The notes under the pieces are model-generated. The model saw nothing but the letters and a program-made list of their open reading frames with translations, was not told the DNA's origin and searched no databases. From the NCBI GenBank assembly GCA_012267435.1, contig JAAXGM010000039.1, forward strand, positions 1 to 40,276: a DNA stretch of 40,276 nucleotides. Reading direction: 5' to 3'. The stretch comes from Gemmatimonadota bacterium. Lineage in GTDB: Bacteria > Gemmatimonadota > Gemmatimonadetes > Longimicrobiales > Gaopeijiaceae. Below are positions 1 through 9,970 of the stretch, one piece after another. The translations under genes were made by a program, and so were the position numbers. Position 1 is the first letter of the stretch, and each line of letters starts with the position of its first letter.

Positions 1-695
1 CGATTCTGGAGCTTCGGGCTCAAGTCCGAGAATCTCTTGCCTTCCAACTCCCGTTGATCGGACAGCCGCAGCACGAGCTCGTCCTTGAGAAACCTGCTGA
101 ACGTGGACAGTCGCTGGAGCCCGTCCACCACCACCACTCTACCGTCTTCGTTTTCGGCGAGATAGAATACCGGAAGCGGGATCCGCATTATCACCGACTC
201 GATCAACTTGCTCTGCCGGGCTTCTCCCCAGACGATATCGCGCTGGAAGTCGGGAATCATGACATAGAAGCCCTTGTTGATTCGCCGAACCACTTCGTAC
301 ACCGTTCGGGTCTCCTGCCTGATCAGTAGATCGTCGATCGGATAGTCACCCCACGACCCGCTCTCCTCCAGACCCTCGATCTCCTTCTCGTTAGTCGGAT
401 CCGGAGGCGTTCTTACGTTCGAATCACTCCCGCCACTGCCCGGTTGCGCCTTCGGGCGATGAGCATCCGCCGTCAGCGACAGGAAATCATCCAACACCAC
501 CGTGTCGCGGTCGTCGAATTGGGGTTCGGTCCGCAGTCCACTCTCCTTAAGGGCCTCTCTGATCTTCTGGTCCACGATCTCCCCTCGTCGCTGGTGACCA
601 AACCACCCCAACAAGGTCCGCGCCTTTCTGCGGACGGGCTGGCCGGTGCGCTCGACTTCCTCCGCGACCTGTCTCAATTGCTCGGGCACTCGCAT
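1..695 (-). CDS. DUF262 (GmrSD/ParB-like) domain protein, C-terminus outside window
   Basis: This ORF is missing from the supplied track because it runs off the window edge; I translated the reverse strand by hand. It starts at ATG 695, preceded by GAAGG about 8 nt upstream. There is no other start codon before the in-frame stop at 738-740. Residues 1-75 form a charged helical region (LLGWFGHQRRGEIVDQKI) that resembles a small winged-helix domain seen ahead of DUF262. A Ser/Gly/Pro/Glu-rich linker follows. DUF262 then begins with a PDFQRDIVW motif, followed by KLIESVIMRIPLPVFYL and the signature DGLQRLSTFSRF (the family form is DGQQRLTT). DUF262 is a ParB/sulfiredoxin-like NTPase fold found in GmrSD-type modification-dependent restriction enzymes and in many uncharacterised proteins. 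At least 231 residues are visible and the C-terminal part is not, so a nuclease (DUF1524) half cannot be judged. A defence role is possible but not shown. Confidence 0.85.
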   Translation of the reverse strand, partial: MRVPEQLRQVAEEVERTGQPVRRKARTLLGWFGHQRRGEIVDQKIREALKESGLRTEPQFDDRDTVVLDDFLSLTADAHRPKAQPGSGGSDSNVRTPPDPTNEKEIEGLEESGSWGDYPIDDLLIRQETRTVYEVVRRINKGFYVMIPDFQRDIVWGEARQSKLIESVIMRIPLPVFYLAENEDGRVVVVDGLQRLSTFSRFLKDELVLRLSDQRELEGKRFSDLSPKLQN

Positions 696-1207
696 GGGCT
701 CTACCTTCGCCGGAAGCCAACCTTCCTCGCGGGCGATTCACCAGCCGCGGGTTCCGGCTTCTTTCGACCCAGACTGGCATGGAGAATCTAACCGGGGTTC
801 GGCTTCTCCTCCACCGGGAGGGTACCCGCCGAGCCGCGACAGCGTGACATGGGATCGGTTGGCGAGGGGCGTTACGGTTCGGAGCAATCAGTGCCGTAGG
901 GACCATCTGTTTCCGAGCGCCGCAGCTTTCATCTTCATGGTCGCCCGCATCACGCTGGCGAAGCATGCCGCCGAGCGTGACACATCGGTGGCCGAGGCGC
1001 GGACTGGACTTCCCCCCGGGGGTGCGGAATACTACTTGTGGCGGCATCGCCCGTATCCGTGCGCGGATAGCGGCGTGGAGCCGCGGTCATCAAGGATACC
1101 ATGACCACCGACCGGACGTTGCGAGCCGGCCTTCGAACCCCGGACGACCGCAGCTCGCGAGCCGCCATCCCCAATTGCCGCGTTCCCGAACGACACCGCC
1201 CGAGATC
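696..1207. other. Sparse intergenic region between DUF262 gene and mazG
   Basis: About 500 bp lie between the divergent DUF262 and mazG genes. The track ORFs here (547-1047 minus, 646-1104 plus, 950-1867 minus) are rich in Arg/Pro/Ser with no recognisable domain, and I treat them as shadows. I see no tRNA, strong terminator or convincing sigma-70 promoter. The only structured item is the short upstream ORF at 1101-1211, listed separately. Confidence 0.5.
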
Positions 1208-1211
1208 GTGA
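1101..1211 (+). CDS. Possible 36-codon upstream ORF coupled to mazG
   Basis: ATG 1101 has a good Shine-Dalgarno (AAGGA, about 6 nt upstream) and opens a 36-residue ORF (MTTDRTLRAGLRTPDD...). Its TGA (1209-1211) overlaps a GTG at 1208 as GTGA. That GTG is the best in-frame start I can find for mazG, which has only a weak SD of its own. The arrangement would allow translational coupling of mazG to this leader ORF. Alternatively, ATG 1101 is the true mazG start and a frameshift or sequencing error separates it from the body, because the two frames differ. No homology is recognised for the peptide itself. Confidence 0.3.
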   Translation: MTTDRTLRAGLRTPDDRSSRAAIPNCRVPERHRPRS

Positions 1212-2066
1212 CCGCAGGCGAACAAGGCATCGCGCCCTCGTCCGAAGCCACGGCACCGGACGGAATCGCGCCTTCGGAGGGCGCACTCGACCACGCGCTC
1301 GCCATCGTGGAGTTCCTGCGCGCCAACTGTCCCTGGGACCGGGCTCAGACCGCCGAGTCGCTCGTCCCCCACCTCATCGAGGAAAGCCGGGAAGTGGTGG
1401 ATGCGATTCGCTCCGGGGACGCCGGAGAACTGGAGGGGGAACTCGGCGATCTGCTTCTCAACGTGGCCTTTCAGATCGTGCTGGCCGAGGAGGCGGGCGC
1501 CTTCGACCGGGATTCGGTGGTGGATCGGCTGGAGACGAAGATGAAGCGGCGCCATCCACACCTCTTCGGCGAGGGCGAGCGGGAGGACTGGGAGGCGCTC
1601 AAGGCAAGGGAACTGTCGGGCGACGAGAGCGTGCTTTCCGGGCTTCCGGCCGGGCTGGAACCCCTGCTGCGCGCGCATCGCATTCAGGAGAAGCTGAGCG
1701 GCGTCGGCTTCGACTGGGACGATGCCGAGGGAGCTCGCCTCAAGGTGGCCGAGGAGCTCGAGGAGATACGGGCGGCGCTCGAGCGGGGAGATCCCCGGGA
1801 AGTAATGGATGAGGCCGGCGATCTCCTCTTCACGGCGGTCAACCTCGCGCGACTCGCCGGCGTGCATGCGACCAACGCGCTGGCGCGCACCAACCGCAAG
1901 GTGGAGGCCCGCTTCCGGCGCGTGGAGGAACTCGCCCGCGACGGCGGCAGGCGGGTGGCGGAGATGTCGCTGGAGGAACTGGACGCGCTCTGGGACGCGG
2001 TGAAGGCGGAGGCGCGGGACGCGGAAGCGAAACCGGCGGACGGACGCGGGAAGGCGAAACCTGCGG

Positions 2067-3365
<1,299 letters not shown>

Positions 3366-3439
3366 TGATTGCGGTCTCCTGAAGTGGAATCTGCTCGAGA
3401 CTGACGGTCCCCGGGCGCGGGTCGCCGGTAGCCCGCGGA

Positions 3440-3468
3440 CTGCTAGTCTGTCACGGGCGGGGCGTCAA
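3440..3468 (-). promoter_or_regulatory. Possible sigma-70-type promoter for asnS
   Basis: On the minus strand, TTGACG (3463-3468) is followed after 17 nt by TAGCAG (3440-3445), inside the 122-bp recG-asnS gap. The -35 is good and the -10 is poor (it keeps TA and little else). The gap also holds a CGCGGG/CCCGCG hairpin (about 10-nt loop) with no U-tract, so it is not an obvious terminator. asnS may be transcribed both by readthrough from recG and from here. Confidence 0.3.
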
Positions 3469-3487
3469 GTCCAACCTCGTGCCGGCG

Positions 3488-5590
3488 CTAACCCACCGAG
3501 CGGAGCTGCAGGCGGTCGCCGAACCGACCGGTGAGCAGCTGACGCCGCATCGCGTTCTCCGGGGCGAGCAGGTCGGGGTCGCGGTCGATGGTCGCGCGGG
3601 CGCGTTCGCGGGCGGCGCGCATGAGGTCCTGGTCGAGGGTGAGGTCGGCGAAACGCAGGACGGGCCGCCCATGCTGCCTAGAGCCGAAGAAGTCCCCTTC
3701 CCCGCGCATGGCCAGATCGGCCCGCGCGATCGCAAACCCGTCGTGCGTGCTCCGGAAGACCCTCAGCCGTTCGCCGGCGGCGTCCTCCGCGTCGGCGATG
3801 GCGACGCAGTAGCTGCGGTCGGCCCCGCGCCCGACCCGGCCGCGGAGCTGGTGCAGCTGGGAGAGGCCGAAGCGCTCGGCGTTCTCGATGAGCATCACCG
3901 TGGCGTTGGACACGTCGATGCCCACCTCCACGACCGAGGTGGCCACCAGCACGTCCAGGTCGCCGGCCAGGAAGGCGCGCATCACGGCATCCCTCTCCTC
4001 GCCGGGGAGCTGGCCGTGCAGGAGGCCGACCCGGAAATCCGGAAACTCCTCCGCGCGCAGGCGTTCCCATTCTTCGGTGGCCGAACGCAACCGTAGCTTG
4101 TCGGACTCACCCACCAGGGGGTAGACGACGTAGACTTGGCGCCCGCGCGCCAACTCGTCCCGGACCAGCCGGTACGCCTCGGCGCGGCGGGACGGCCGCA
4201 GCCAGCGCGTTTCCACCGGCTTGCGTCCAGGGGGAAGCTCGTCCAGCACGCTTAGGTCGAGGTCGCCGTAGAGAGCGAGCGCCAGAGAGCGCGGGATCGG
4301 AGTCGCCGACATGATCAGGGTGTCGGGGGTAGGGTCGCGCTGGCTCAGGACCATCCGCTGACGCACCCCGAAACGGTGTTGTTCGTCCACCACCACCAGC
4401 CCCAGGCGGGCAAACTCCACCGTCTCCTGGATGAGCGCGTGGGTGCCGGTCACCACGAGGCCGCTGCCGTCGGCCAGGGCGGCGAGCACGCGGGCGCGCT
4501 CGCGGGCGTCGGTGCGCCCGGTGAGCAGCAGGGTCTCGACCCCGAGCGGGCCGAGCAGGCGCTGCAGGCTGCGGGCGTGCTGCTCCGCGAGCAGCTCGGT
4601 GGGGGCCATGAGGACGGCTTGGCGCCCGCCCTCCATCGCGAGCATCATGGCGAAGACGGCGACGATGGTCTTCCCCGCCCCCACATCGCCCTGGAGCATG
4701 CGGTTCATGCGGCGGTCCGCGGTCATGTCCGCGTAGATCTCGCGCAGCACCCGAGCCTGGGCATCGGTCAGGCGAAACCCGAGCGACTCGTGCAGGGGAC
4801 GGATCAACCGGTTGGTGCGGCCGAACCGGATGCCGTTGACGGCGGTGGTGCTCCGGTGGCGAGCGTGGGCGTGCATGAGCTGCAGGAAGTGGAGTTCGTC
4901 CCAGGCGAGACGTCTTCGGCCCCGCTCGGCGTCCTCCAGGCTTTTCGGGGCATGCAGGCTGGAGAGCGCCTCGGCCAGGCCCGGCACGCCGATCTCGCGG
5001 CGCTCTCCGGGGGAAAGGTACTCCTCCTCCTCCACCTGCCGCAGGAGCGTGGTCAGGTTGCGCTCCAGCAGCTGGCGCAGCACCCACTGGGGCACGGCCT
5101 CGGACGCAGGATAGACGACGAAGATGGCGCCGCGGGTCCCGGCATCGTCGCCTTCCGAGGCGCCGCCGCGGGCACGGCCTGATTCGAGGATGGCGAACTC
5201 GCGGGGCTGGATCTGGCGGCCGTGAAAGAAGCGCACGGTTCCGGCGGCGAGCAGGAGGTCGCCCTTGCGGATCCTGCGGTCGAGCCAGGGCTGTCCCGGC
5301 CAGGCGCAGGTGATGTGGCCGGTCTCGTCCTCGATCACGGCCTGGAAGATGCGCAGGCCCTTGCGCGTGGGGATGACCCCGGAGCTGCGCACGCGCCCGA
5401 CGACGACCGCGGAGTCCCCCACCTCGAGCCCGGCCACCGGCTGAACGGTGGAGGCGTCCTCGTAGCGCCGGGGCACGTGGTAGAGCAGGTCGCGCGCCTT
5501 GCGGATGTCCATTCCGGCAAGGTGCTCCGCGCGGCGGGGACCGACGCCCTTGAGATACTGGACCGGGAAGTCGAGCCTCGAGAAGCTCAT
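3488..5590 (-). CDS. recG: ATP-dependent DNA helicase RecG
   Basis: RecG is a superfamily 2 branch-migration helicase that remodels stalled forks and Holliday junctions. The 700 aa match family length. An N-terminal helix-hairpin-like segment (YLKGVGPRRAEHLA) leads into the wedge OB fold (about residues 50-135, GRVRSSGVIPTRKGL). The helicase lobes follow: Walker A GDVGAGKT (301-308), DEQH box (402-405), SATPIPRSLAL, LLHGQLPGEERD, and motifs V/VI (VATSVVEVGIDV, QLRGRVGRG). The ATG overlaps the ftsY stop as ATGA, so translation is probably coupled to ftsY. Confidence 0.98.
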   Translation of the reverse strand: MSFSRLDFPVQYLKGVGPRRAEHLAGMDIRKARDLLYHVPRRYEDASTVQPVAGLEVGDSAVVVGRVRSSGVIPTRKGLRIFQAVIEDETGHITCAWPGQPWLDRRIRKGDLLLAAGTVRFFHGRQIQPREFAILESGRARGGASEGDDAGTRGAIFVVYPASEAVPQWVLRQLLERNLTTLLRQVEEEEYLSPGERREIGVPGLAEALSSLHAPKSLEDAERGRRRLAWDELHFLQLMHAHARHRSTTAVNGIRFGRTNRLIRPLHESLGFRLTDAQARVLREIYADMTADRRMNRMLQGDVGAGKTIVAVFAMMLAMEGGRQAVLMAPTELLAEQHARSLQRLLGPLGVETLLLTGRTDARERARVLAALADGSGLVVTGTHALIQETVEFARLGLVVVDEQHRFGVRQRMVLSQRDPTPDTLIMSATPIPRSLALALYGDLDLSVLDELPPGRKPVETRWLRPSRRAEAYRLVRDELARGRQVYVVYPLVGESDKLRLRSATEEWERLRAEEFPDFRVGLLHGQLPGEERDAVMRAFLAGDLDVLVATSVVEVGIDVSNATVMLIENAERFGLSQLHQLRGRVGRGADRSYCVAIADAEDAAGERLRVFRSTHDGFAIARADLAMRGEGDFFGSRQHGRPVLRFADLTLDQDLMRAARERARATIDRDPDLLAPENAMRRQLLTGRFGDRLQLRSVG

Positions 5591-6564
5591 GCCGGGGATC
5601 CGAAGACGCCCTCCAGAAACGCGTTCGCGTCGAAGGGCTCGAGATCTCCGGGGCCTTCGCCCACCCCGACCAGCTTGACCGGCAGCCCGAACTCCTGCCG
5701 GAGGGCCACGACGATGCCGCCGCGCGCGCTGGAATCCATCTTGGCGAGGAGAATCCCGCTCGGATTCACCGCGTCCCGGAAGGCCCGTACCTGGGCGAGC
5801 GCGTTCTGGCCCACGGTGGCGTCGAGCACGATCAGGGTCTCGTGCGGAGCCCCCGAAAGCCTGCGGGCGATGACCCGCCGCACCTTGGCGAGTTCCTCCA
5901 TCAACCCGGTTCGGGTGTGGAGGCGTCCGGCGGTGTCGACGATCGCGACATCCACGCCGCGCGCGCGGGCCGCGTCGATGGCGTCGAAGGCGACCGCGGC
6001 CGGGTCTCCGCCGGGCTGTCCGGCCACGAAATCGGCGCCCGTGCGGTCCGCCCAGATGCGCAGCTGCGAGACCGCGCCCGCCCGGTAGGTGTCCGCGGCG
6101 GCGAGCAGAACCTTTTTCCCCCGGGCAGCCAGGACATGGGCCAGCTTTCCGGCGGAGGTGGTCTTCCCGACCCCGTTGACCCCCACCATGAGGTGGACGG
6201 CGATCCCTTGCGCGGGTTCGTGGAGGGCGAAGGCGGTTTCCGTTGCCGAAGCCGCCGGAGCCCCTTCGGCCGATGCCCCGGGAACCAGGATCTTCGCCAC
6301 TTCCTCGCGCAGGGCGATGCGCAGAGCCTCCGGGCCGCGGATCCGTCCGCGCCGTTCGCGTGCTCCGACGCGGTCCACGAGACGCAGCGCGGCCTCCACC
6401 CCGAAGTCGGCGGCCAGCAGGCGGTCCTCGAGGTCCTCGAGCGTCTCGGCGTCAAGGCCGCGCGCGGACGGCCGGAGATCCGGGAGGGCGAAGCCCACGA
6501 CCCGCCGCCAGAGCGACCCGCGCGTACCGCTTCCCTTGCGGGTCAGTCGGCCCAACGGCGTCAC
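5587..6564 (-). CDS. ftsY: Signal recognition particle receptor FtsY
   Basis: FtsY is the SRP receptor GTPase that docks ribosome-nascent chain-SRP complexes at the inner membrane. The short N domain (GLDAETLEDLEDRLLAADFGV) and G domain are intact: G1 GVNGVGKTT, DTYRAGAVSQL, G3 DTAGRLHT, closing loop GVGEGPGDLEPF. The usual G4 TKxD reads AKMD here (LLAKMDSSARGG). The acidic A domain is essentially absent, and a short basic leader (GRLTRKGSGTRGSLWRR) may serve for membrane contact. The track start at 6612 would overlap the upstream gene by 43 bp and add a Pro/Arg leader. GTG 6564 gives 325 aa and lies 5 nt after the preceding stop, so I prefer it, although no strong SD is visible. Next gene: recG, by ATGA overlap. 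Confidence 0.95.
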   Translation of the reverse strand: MTPLGRLTRKGSGTRGSLWRRVVGFALPDLRPSARGLDAETLEDLEDRLLAADFGVEAALRLVDRVGARERRGRIRGPEALRIALREEVAKILVPGASAEGAPAASATETAFALHEPAQGIAVHLMVGVNGVGKTTSAGKLAHVLAARGKKVLLAAADTYRAGAVSQLRIWADRTGADFVAGQPGGDPAAVAFDAIDAARARGVDVAIVDTAGRLHTRTGLMEELAKVRRVIARRLSGAPHETLIVLDATVGQNALAQVRAFRDAVNPSGILLAKMDSSARGGIVVALRQEFGLPVKLVGVGEGPGDLEPFDANAFLEGVFGSPA

Positions 6565-6569
6565 AAACG

Positions 6570-8525
6570 CTACCGGAGGCCCCGGCGGCGGCGGCCGATC
6601 CACTCGCCGCACAGCACCGCCAGGACGAGGATGAAGGGTGCCGGGTGGGTGCGCAGTGGACGGCCGGCGGCGGCGCGCGCGCCGCCTTCGGCCGCGCTCC
6701 CGCTTACGGCGTCGACGACGGGCGGCAACCGTAGTTCGCCGGTGTAGCGCTCGACGTCGAAACGTCCGCTCGTCTCTTCGCCGCCGGCCCCCGGAGAAAG
6801 CACGAAGTCGTAGGCGCCCGGGTCCAGGGGCGCGGTGGTGAAGGTCTCGGTGGAATCCACCGCCACCGTGGACTCGAAGACCGCTTCACCAGCGCGGACG
6901 AGGCGAAGGCCGAGCTCCTGGCCGGCCATTCCGGGCGCCTGCCAGCGCACGGAGCTCCCGCGTGCGATCACCGGCTCGGCGGGGCCGGGCGGACCGGCCG
7001 TTGCAAGCCGCTCGCCGGCGAAAAGCCAGTTCGCCACTCCGGCCCACAGGGACCGGTAGGCGCGGCGCGGCGTCCCATCGCGGGCGGCCCAGCGCCAGTA
7101 GCCCTCGGCCAGACCGACGCCCACGCGCCTGCCTTCCCCGGCGATCAGGACGAGGACGGCCTCTCCGGTGCCGCGTCCGCCGAGGTGCGCTTGCAGCGCT
7201 GCCGCCCCCGAGGGAGCCGTTGCGGGGTGGAGGGCGGTGAGGGGCGGAAGGGCCCCCAGGTCGAGGCCGATGAACTGTCCCGCCAGCGGCGAGGCGGGGA
7301 GCTCGGCGGCCACGTACCATTCCCCCTCGACCTGGCCCGCCACCGCCACCCCGCCCAGCGACGCACCCGCCCGGTCGGCCGGGAAGATGAGCAGACGGGG
7401 GGCGCCGCGGGCGGCGTCGCGCACCCACGCCGGAGCGGCCGCGCCGACGCCGTGCAGCACCACGATGTCGGCGCCGCCGAGCATCGCGCGCAGTTCGCCC
7501 TCGGTGACTTCGTCCGCGACCTCGTCGCCGCGGCCGAGCGGCAGATACCGCGATCCGGTGACGCGCAGGTAGCCGCGCGCCGGCAGCCCGGTCACGTCCT
7601 CCAGCACCGGCAGCAGGTGACGGGGCTCCCAGTCCGGGCGCAGGGAGAGGAGGACCAACCCGGCCCGCGGGGGCGCCACGCGCACATGGCGCACGCGCCG
7701 GTCGTCGTCGGCAAAGCCGTCCTCTTCCAGAACGACGGTGGCCGCGTAGCGCACCAGCCCCTCGGCCGCGGGGGCGGGGAGGTCCACCGGCGTGCGCGCG
7801 ACCTGGCCGGGCGGGGGAATCTCCACCGGCACCGAGGCGACCAGGCGGTCCTCCTCCCGCACCTCGATGCGGGCGGCGGGGGCGGGGGCGGCCTCGCCGA
7901 AAACGGTGACCTCGACGACGAAGGGGGTCCCTCGCTCGGCACGCGCGGGTGCGGCGAAGTCGGCGATCCCCGCATTCGCCACCGCCGCACCCACCACATG
8001 AAGACGGGCCCGCAGCCCGGGCACCACCGGAAGGCTGCCGAAATCGGCATCGGTCAGGCGCCCGTCGCTCACCACCGTGACCGCGCGCGCGCCCGACTCG
8101 GCCGCCGCTCGCAGAGCCGGGAGGAGGCGGGAGGAGGTGGCCGTGGGTGCGCTCCCCTCCAGCTGGTCGGCGGCGCTCGCCGCCACGGCGCTCCCGAAGA
8201 CCAGGATCCGGCCTCCAGCGCCCGCGAGGCGCCGCGCTTCCCGAACCGCGCCCGACCATGCCGTCTCCCCGCCGGGAGGACCGGCCGCCATGCTCAGGGA
8301 GCCGTCCAGCAGCACGAGGGCGCCCTGGCCGATGCCGTCACCCCCGCCGGCAGGCAGGCGAGGATTCCAGATGAGCAGCAGCACGAGGCAGATCGCCAGC
8401 GCCCTTGCAAGGGCCAGCCAGCGCCGGCCAGCCACCGGCAGTTCCCGGCGATGGTAGACCCAGAGGGAGAAGGCGCACGCGGCCGCCAGCAGGAGGGGCG
8501 GGGCAATCCAGGAAAACAGGCTCAC
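6570..8525 (-). CDS. VWA-like membrane-anchored protein of unknown function
   Basis: The protein has 651 aa from GTG 8525; the longer track start at 8672 adds a Pro/Arg leader overlapping the M23 gene. Two N-terminal membrane segments (residues about 5-24 and 36-54) precede a von Willebrand factor A-like region with a MIDAS-type LVLLDGSLSM (DxSxS, D74-S78). Beta-rich Ig-like segments follow (TPFVVEVTVFGEA, EDRLVASVPVEIPP), then a Rossmann-like stretch (GGADIVVLHGVGAA) that recalls GATase1-like domains in BatA-type proteins. A last TM (APFILVLAVLCGEWI) and a basic tail close it. The bulk should be periplasmic between the TM segments. It lies 31 bp after the M23 gene and 5 bp before ftsY, in the division operon. 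The family resembles BatA/YfbK-neighbourhood proteins; no specific function is assigned. Confidence 0.75.
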   Translation of the reverse strand: MSLFSWIAPPLLLAAACAFSLWVYHRRELPVAGRRWLALARALAICLVLLLIWNPRLPAGGGDGIGQGALVLLDGSLSMAAGPPGGETAWSGAVREARRLAGAGGRILVFGSAVAASAADQLEGSAPTATSSRLLPALRAAAESGARAVTVVSDGRLTDADFGSLPVVPGLRARLHVVGAAVANAGIADFAAPARAERGTPFVVEVTVFGEAAPAPAARIEVREEDRLVASVPVEIPPPGQVARTPVDLPAPAAEGLVRYAATVVLEEDGFADDDRRVRHVRVAPPRAGLVLLSLRPDWEPRHLLPVLEDVTGLPARGYLRVTGSRYLPLGRGDEVADEVTEGELRAMLGGADIVVLHGVGAAAPAWVRDAARGAPRLLIFPADRAGASLGGVAVAGQVEGEWYVAAELPASPLAGQFIGLDLGALPPLTALHPATAPSGAAALQAHLGGRGTGEAVLVLIAGEGRRVGVGLAEGYWRWAARDGTPRRAYRSLWAGVANWLFAGERLATAGPPGPAEPVIARGSSVRWQAPGMAGQELGLRLVRAGEAVFESTVAVDSTETFTTAPLDPGAYDFVLSPGAGGEETSGRFDVERYTGELRLPPVVDAVSGSAAEGGARAAAGRPLRTHPAPFILVLAVLCGEWIGRRRRGLR

Positions 8526-8556
8526 TCTTCCGACCCGGCACAGGCGCCGGACGGGG

Positions 8557-9888
8557 TCACTGTTCGTCCTGGGGCTCTGCCCCGCCCTCGGCTCCTTCGG
8601 CGACCACGGCGGCGCCCGGCGAGACCCGCGGCACGAATGCCGGACTGGCGAGAAGCGCGCGCCCTTCGGCAAGCTGCTCCTCCCACAGGGGCCACATCGC
8701 GTCCGGAATGGGATCGCCCGGAGGGGTGCGGATGTCCAACGGATCCTCGACCCGGCCGTTCCGGCGCAGCTCGTAGTGCAGATGCGGTCCGGTCGCCAGC
8801 CCCGTCATGCCCACGTACCCGATCGTCTGGCCCTGTCTCACCCGCGCTCCCGCCGCCACGCCGGCGCCGAAGCCGCTCAGGTGCGCGTAGCGCGTCACGA
8901 AGCCGTTGCTGTGCCGGATCTCCACTAGGTTGCCGTAGCCGCCGCTCCAGCCTCGGTGGGTGACGACCCCGCCGGCGGTCGCCATGACCGGAACGCCGAC
9001 GTCGGCGGCGTAGTCAACGCCGTTGTGGGCGCGCCAAGTCCGCAGCACGGGGTGGAAGCGGGCGCTCCGCACGCGCGAAGAGATGCGGCGGTACTCCAGC
9101 GGCTTGAGAAGAAACTGCCGCTGCACCGACCTGCCCTCGGGATCGTAGTAGGCCCCCTCGCCATCCCCGGAGGCATCGAACCAGAATGCCCGAAAAGGCG
9201 TTTCCCGGTTGACGAACTCCGCGGCCACGATGCGTCCGTTGCCTCTCATGGATCCGTCGGGGCGGACGGCGCGCTCCAGGACGACGCGGTAGGAATCACC
9301 CGGCTGAACCTGCCGGTGGAAGTCCACCTCCCACTGGAATATCCTGTCGAGACCGTCCAGGAGCTTGGCCCGGTCGCCGGACGGCATGAACTGAAGCGAC
9401 GGGCTTCCCATCACGGCCATCCAGAGACTCAAGCGGATGCTTCCCTCGAAGAAGACCGTGTCGGTCACGACCGGGGTTCGCATCATGCGCGAGGTCCAGC
9501 CCTCCGCAGCCCGGTCCAGGTACACGACCGAATCCGGGCTGAGCCCCACTTCCACTGCCGTCAACACACCGTCGCGGCGGTCTCTCCAGTAGGTTACCGG
9601 GGTGCCCGCAACGAGCCGGCGAGGATTGGCCCGCTCCCCGAAGGCCGACAGCAGGTCGACCCGTTCATCGGTCGAGAGGGAGGCGGCGAGGAAGAGCGAG
9701 CCCAGCGTCTGGCCGCGCCGCAGGCTGACCTGCTCGGCCACTTCCGGGGGCGCGGCCGCGACGGACGGCAAGGTACCGGCGTCGTAGGACCTCCCGGAGG
9801 CGAGCCATGCGGTCGCCCCCAACCCCAGGATGCCCGAGACGATGGCCGCCGCCACGGCGACCCTGCGATCCCCCGCCACGCGCATCAT
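8557..9888 (-). CDS. M23 (LytM/MepM-like) peptidoglycan endopeptidase
   Basis: This is a zinc metallopeptidase predicted to cleave peptidoglycan cross-links in the periplasm. ATG 9888 (or the adjacent ATG 9885) follows AGGAG at 4 or 7 nt; the track start at 9981 adds a non-conserved leader. Residues about 10-31 form an N-terminal signal anchor. A LysM/OapA-like segment (VSLRRGQTLGSLFLAA) and an SH3-like M23 N-terminal domain (FQWEVDFHRQVQPGDSYRVV) follow, and then the LytM core. The core shows HNGVDYAAD (HxxxD zinc ligands), RYAHLSGF, and GPHLHYELRRNG (HxH). The 443 aa and domain order resemble E. coli MepM. All ligands are present, so it should be an active enzyme rather than an EnvC-type activator. 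Its position right after ftsZ suggests a septation role. Confidence 0.9.
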   Translation of the reverse strand: MMRVAGDRRVAVAAAIVSGILGLGATAWLASGRSYDAGTLPSVAAAPPEVAEQVSLRRGQTLGSLFLAASLSTDERVDLLSAFGERANPRRLVAGTPVTYWRDRRDGVLTAVEVGLSPDSVVYLDRAAEGWTSRMMRTPVVTDTVFFEGSIRLSLWMAVMGSPSLQFMPSGDRAKLLDGLDRIFQWEVDFHRQVQPGDSYRVVLERAVRPDGSMRGNGRIVAAEFVNRETPFRAFWFDASGDGEGAYYDPEGRSVQRQFLLKPLEYRRISSRVRSARFHPVLRTWRAHNGVDYAADVGVPVMATAGGVVTHRGWSGGYGNLVEIRHSNGFVTRYAHLSGFGAGVAAGARVRQGQTIGYVGMTGLATGPHLHYELRRNGRVEDPLDIRTPPGDPIPDAMWPLWEEQLAEGRALLASPAFVPRVSPGAAVVAEGAEGGAEPQDEQ

Positions 9889-9912
9889 CCCGCTCCTGCC
9901 TCCACCACGCCC

Positions 9913-9934
9913 GGCGCCATGCCCGTCCGGCGCC
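9913..9934. other. GGCGCC-loop-GGCGCC hairpin between ftsZ and M23 gene
   Basis: Two copies of the self-complementary GGCGCC (9913-9918 and 9929-9934) are separated by 10 nt in the 82-bp gap downstream of ftsZ. They can fold into a 6-bp GC stem on the transcript. No U-tract follows, so it is more likely an mRNA processing or stability element than a terminator, or it is incidental in GC-rich DNA. Confidence 0.2.
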
Positions 9935-9970
9935 TGCCTGGATCTGTCCCGATCCCCTCCTTCCACAACC

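Noticed and set aside
547-1047. 166-aa minus-strand ORF in the DUF262-mazG gap
   Set aside because: It overlaps the start of the DUF262 gene in another frame, has Arg/Pro-biased low-complexity sequence and no SD or homology that I recognise.
1128-1145. TTCGAACCCCGG looking like a tRNA T-loop
   Set aside because: No acceptor, D or anticodon stems can be folded around it.
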